Shown piece by piece: positions 6,539-8,809 of a stretch of DNA of 8,809 nt; position 1 is the stretch's first letter, and the number at the start of each line of letters is the position of its first letter. Below the pieces are notes generated by a model, which made no database searches, was not told the DNA's origin, and saw only the letters and a list, made by a program, of their open reading frames with translations. Source of the DNA: an uncultured Veillonella sp. (GTDB lineage Bacteria; Bacillota; Negativicutes; Veillonellales; Veillonellaceae); NCBI GenBank assembly GCA_902478055.1, contig CABSJL010000040.1, positions 1 to 8,809 on the forward strand. Reading direction: 5' to 3'. A program made the translations under genes and the position numbers.

Positions 6539-6576
6539 CTGAAGCAACGCGGTTTATGCAGTATAATGTGTATACT
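6539..6576 (+). promoter_or_regulatory. candidate arsAB promoter with a dyad over the -10 box
   Basis: A perfect TATAAT at 6562-6567 has only a weak -35 (CTGAAG, 6539-6544) at 17-bp spacing, which would fit an activated or weak promoter. AGTATA (6560-6565) and TATACT (6571-6576) form an inverted repeat with a 5-base gap, centred just downstream of the -10; a repressor bound there would block polymerase. Transcription would start near 6574, leaving about 50 bases of leader. The leader is too short for a cobalamin riboswitch, and no B12-box was seen. Confidence 0.45.
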
Positions 6577-6627
6577 AGGGTTCGTAAAGAATATACATTT
6601 AACATATTATTTAGTTAAGGAGATACC

Positions 6628-7665
6628 ATGAGTTTGTTACAAGAAACTTGTGACGCTATTAGAGGTCGCAGTCATGAAATTGAACAACATATAATCGATA
6701 ATTGGAATGCAGGGTCACCTGTAGAACAATATGGGCGACTTGTAAACGTGGTGGCTCAATATGGTGCGGCTACAAATCAGGAACACTTAACGGTTCCAAA
6801 GCCTTGTATGATTATTGCCTCTGCCGATCATGGCGTGGCCGATATGGGTGTAAGTGCGTATCCAAAGGAAACAACTGTAGGGATGACACAAAACTACTTA
6901 ATTCCTAAAGGGGCGGGTGCCAATTCCTTAGCTAATTACTGTGGGGCTCAAATGGAAGTCATCGATATGGGCATTGATGCAGATATGAGCTGGGTACCAG
7001 GACTACGTAGTCATAAACTTGGTATGGGCACAAAAAACTTTGTTGAAGAACCGGCCATGACACGTGAGCAAGCCATTGAAGGTATTGAAACAGGTATTCG
7101 TCTTGTAAAAGAAAAAATCGACGAAGGCTTTAATGTCTTCTTAGTAGGGGAAATGGGTATTTCCAATACTACAGCGAGTGCGCTTATGACTGCTAAATTT
7201 GCAGGACTCACTGCAGAGGAAGCGACAGGTCGAGGCACTAATATTTCCGACGAACGTTTAAAATTAAAGCAACGCATTGTGCATGATGTATTAGAAAAAT
7301 ATAAGGATATACCGAAAGATGATGCCATCGGAATTTTATCCTCTGTGGGAGGCTTTGAATTCTCCTGTATCGTAGGTGTTATTCTAGGTGCTGCAGCGAA
7401 TAATGCATTGGTTATTATTGATGGCTTCAATACATCTGCTTGTGCGTTAGTTGCTAAGACATTAGTGCCACAGGCGATGGACTATGTGATGGCATCTCAT
7501 TTATCTGCTGAAAAAGCGGCTAAATCCTCCTTAGAAAATCTAGGCCTTGAAGCCTATGTTGACTTAGGACTTTGCCTCGGTGAGGCATCTGGTGGCTCCA
7601 TTCAAATGGGCATGCTAGACCTTGCCGTTCATATGTATTTGGCTGTTACAGGAGGTAAGGCATGA
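6628..7665 (+). CDS. arsA: CobT-like nicotinate-nucleotide:phenol/p-cresol phosphoribosyltransferase, subunit ArsA
   Basis: 345 residues. A member of the CobT family, which moves ribose phosphate from nicotinate mononucleotide to the base that becomes the lower ligand of a cobamide. All landmarks are intact: S-A-D-H-G-V (65-70), V-S-A-Y-P near 75-79, V-G-E-M-G-I-S-N-T-T (173-182, phosphate-binding loop with Glu175), G-R-G-T (201-204), the Asp-Glu-Arg/Lys segment 208-214, V-G-G-F-E (240-244) and L-G-E-A-S-G (317-322) with Glu319 at the catalytic-base position of CobT. A second, diverged CobT-like gene overlaps by ATGA, the arrangement of the ArsA-ArsB heterodimer of Sporomusa ovata that uses phenol and p-cresol. 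Ordinary single-gene CobT for benzimidazoles is the alternative, but the tandem partner argues for ArsAB. AAGGAG at 6617-6622 lies 5 bases before the ATG. The symbol is unrelated to arsenic resistance. Confidence 0.87.
   Translation: MSLLQETCDAIRGRSHEIEQHIIDNWNAGSPVEQYGRLVNVVAQYGAATNQEHLTVPKPCMIIASADHGVADMGVSAYPKETTVGMTQNYLIPKGAGANSLANYCGAQMEVIDMGIDADMSWVPGLRSHKLGMGTKNFVEEPAMTREQAIEGIETGIRLVKEKIDEGFNVFLVGEMGISNTTASALMTAKFAGLTAEEATGRGTNISDERLKLKQRIVHDVLEKYKDIPKDDAIGILSSVGGFEFSCIVGVILGAAANNALVIIDGFNTSACALVAKTLVPQAMDYVMASHLSAEKAAKSSLENLGLEAYVDLGLCLGEASGGSIQMGMLDLAVHMYLAVTGGKA
7651..7665 (+). promoter_or_regulatory. arsA-arsB translational coupling site
   Basis: GGAGGT (7651-7656) lies in the last arsA codons, 5 bases before ATG 7662. 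The start overlaps the arsA TGA as ATGA (7662-7665). This favours coupled, near-equal synthesis of the two subunits, as expected for a heterodimer. Confidence 0.85.
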
Positions 7666-8765
7666 GAACATTTACAATCGAACCATTACATGCGCCATCC
7701 ATGGAAGCATGCCGATTACGAATCGATAATTTAACAAAACCTATTTATAGCCTTGCTACACTAGAGTTAATAGCTGAGCGCTTTGCGGGCATTCTGGCAG
7801 ATCCTCAACCAAATCATTTGCGCTATGGTGTACTGATTGTGGCATCGGATCACTTGGTAGATGGTCCACAAAATAGTCAGCATGGTTGTGAAAGCTATGA
7901 AGCTATCAAGCGTTTTAATGAAGGCAGAACGGCTACGCAAGGTGCGGCATCTAAGTTACAAGCACCTGTGCATGTAGTAAATATAGGCCTTGAACAAGAT
8001 ACAACGGATTTGACGAATATTGACCAAAAGGTTATCCGTAAGGGTTCTCACTTCTTTGGTGTAGAACCTGTTATTTCTCGTGATGAGTTAGAAGAGGCTA
8101 TTGAACTAGGCTTTTCCTATGCTGATAAACTGCACAACGAAGGATTACAAGTCGTTGCTATTGGTAATATAGGGGAGCGGGCATTTCTCGATTCCCTTGT
8201 AACGACTGCAACTATTACAGGTTGTGCTTATGACGATATTCTAGTTCATACTAAATGTGGACCTACCATTGAGCAACGAGCTGCTCATATCCATTCCTTT
8301 GTAGATCGTTTCAACATTGCCGTTGATGATTGGTCTGCTTTGAGTGAAAGCGAGCGCCGTGATGCGGTGTTGCATTTGCTTCATGTCGCAGGTGGCTTAG
8401 ATATTGCATTTTTAACTGGATTTATTTTAGGTGCTGCTAGTCACCGTATGGCAGTAGTATTTGATAATGCTGTAACAGGTGCAGCTGTATTGACTGCCGT
8501 TACTATTGAGCCATTGGTTAAGGACTATATATTCCCATCCGCCGCATATGAGGAACCAATCCATAAGGAGCAATGTCGATTCTTAGATGTAAAACCGTGC
8601 TTACACTATAACTTACAAATTGATGAAGCATTGGGTTCCACAATGGGACTATCCATTATTGATGCATCCATGCATATGCTGAATGATATGAAAACCTTCG
8701 TGGAAGCTGAGGTAAAAGCAGCGGAAGATGGGGCCGGTAAAGGTAGACAAAAGAACAAAGAGTAA
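7662..8765 (+). CDS. arsB: diverged CobT-like subunit ArsB of the phenolic-base phosphoribosyltransferase
   Basis: 367 residues. CobT fold relative of the preceding gene: colinear landmarks are V-A-S-D-H (60-64), V-A-G-G-L-D-I (242-248) followed by F-I-L-G-A-A (254-259), and I-D-E-A-L-G-S-T (320-327), whose Glu322 aligns with the catalytic-base Glu319 of ArsA. Other active-site elements are lost. The phosphate loop V-G-E-M-G-I-S-N-T-T becomes I-G-N-I-G-E-R-A-F-L, with Asn169 in place of Glu, and the G-R-G-T motif is replaced around 193-201. One half of the dimer is therefore probably inactive or serves to build the other active site, as expected of ArsB in the Sporomusa ArsAB heterodimer. A charged Lys/Glu-rich tail (about 343-367) extends past the CobT core. 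It is overlapped with arsA and followed by a terminator, so the operon ends here. Function as ArsB is inferred from context plus motif loss. Confidence 0.85.
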   Translation: MRTFTIEPLHAPSMEACRLRIDNLTKPIYSLATLELIAERFAGILADPQPNHLRYGVLIVASDHLVDGPQNSQHGCESYEAIKRFNEGRTATQGAASKLQAPVHVVNIGLEQDTTDLTNIDQKVIRKGSHFFGVEPVISRDELEEAIELGFSYADKLHNEGLQVVAIGNIGERAFLDSLVTTATITGCAYDDILVHTKCGPTIEQRAAHIHSFVDRFNIAVDDWSALSESERRDAVLHLLHVAGGLDIAFLTGFILGAASHRMAVVFDNAVTGAAVLTAVTIEPLVKDYIFPSAAYEEPIHKEQCRFLDVKPCLHYNLQIDEALGSTMGLSIIDASMHMLNDMKTFVEAEVKAAEDGAGKGRQKNKE

Positions 8766-8772
8766 TCTATAT

Positions 8773-8801
8773 AAAAGAGGGGTTGTTAAATCCCTCTTTT
8801 T
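8773..8801 (+). terminator. intrinsic terminator after arsAB
   Basis: AAAAGAGGG (8773-8781) pairs with CCCTCTTTT (8792-8800) around a 10-base loop, eight bases after the arsB stop. The T-run 8797-8801 is part of the right arm and tail. The A-run on the left arm makes it potentially bidirectional, which could also end a gene arriving from the other strand beyond the window. Confidence 0.88.
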
Positions 8802-8809
8802 ATATGTTT

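Noticed and set aside
6438..6627. Possible cobalamin riboswitch upstream of arsAB
   Set aside because: No B12-box (AGCCACTG-like) or matching core was found on the + strand, and the distance from the likely transcript start to the ATG is only about 50 bases.
7011..7430. 139-codon open frame on the - strand inside arsA
   Set aside because: Antisense shadow of a conserved enzyme gene. The translation is low-complexity Pro/Ser/Ile-rich, with no recognisable motif and no sign of its own start signal.
6628..8765. Arsenic-resistance reading of the names arsA/arsB
   Set aside because: Neither protein has the ATPase P-loop of arsenical pump ArsA or the membrane helices of arsenite transporter ArsB. 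Both are soluble CobT relatives; the shared symbols are a naming coincidence.

Overview
The window looks like chromosomal DNA from a low-GC anaerobe of the Negativicutes, most likely Veillonella or a close relative. This is inferred from AT-rich coding sequence with strong AAGGAG-type ribosome sites, a ferredoxin-dependent 2-oxoacid oxidoreductase, and an ArsA/ArsB-type pair of CobT paralogues. That pair is known from phenolic-cobamide producers such as Sporomusa ovata and, from memory, Veillonella parvula. No rRNA, tRNA, CRISPR array, insertion sequence or phage gene was seen. All seven genes lie on the + strand and none is visibly broken; only the first is cut by the window edge.

Layout. 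(1) 1-1145: the 3' end of the alpha subunit and the complete beta subunit of a 2-oxoacid:ferredoxin oxidoreductase (korA-korB-like), closed by a strong intrinsic terminator at 1178-1214. (2) 1215-1466: an AT-rich non-coding stretch with short imperfect direct repeats and a candidate promoter. (3) 1467-4029: an overlapping pair of membrane-protein genes, a 616-residue protein with a faint DUF3137-like segment and a LemA-family protein. (4) 4102-5448: a MATE-family efflux pump whose ribosome site lies inside the second of two near-identical direct repeats, each a small inverted repeat. (5) 5550-6437: prephenate dehydrogenase (tyrA) behind an 11-bp-stem hairpin. (6) 6438-6627: a regulatory-looking region with a CIRCE-like dyad (spacer of 3 instead of 9) and a dyad covering a perfect TATAAT box. 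(7) 6628-8765: arsA and arsB, overlapping by ATGA and closed by an intrinsic terminator.

How the genes may work together. The Kor-type enzyme joins succinyl-CoA/2-oxoglutarate chemistry to ferredoxin. ArsA and ArsB together should attach ribose phosphate to a phenolic base (phenol or p-cresol) to make the lower ligand of a phenolyl cobamide, the kind of cofactor methylmalonyl-CoA mutase needs in propionate-forming anaerobes. TyrA makes 4-hydroxyphenylpyruvate, an upstream source of tyrosine and, through its breakdown, of p-cresol. The tyrA-arsAB neighbourhood may therefore reflect supply of the aromatic lower ligand, although the intervening promoter-like region argues against a simple single operon.

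The points most worth a second look are: the asymmetric loss of phosphoribosyltransferase motifs in ArsB, the CIRCE-like element upstream of arsAB, the tandem hairpin repeat at the MATE start, and the uncharacterised partner of LemA.
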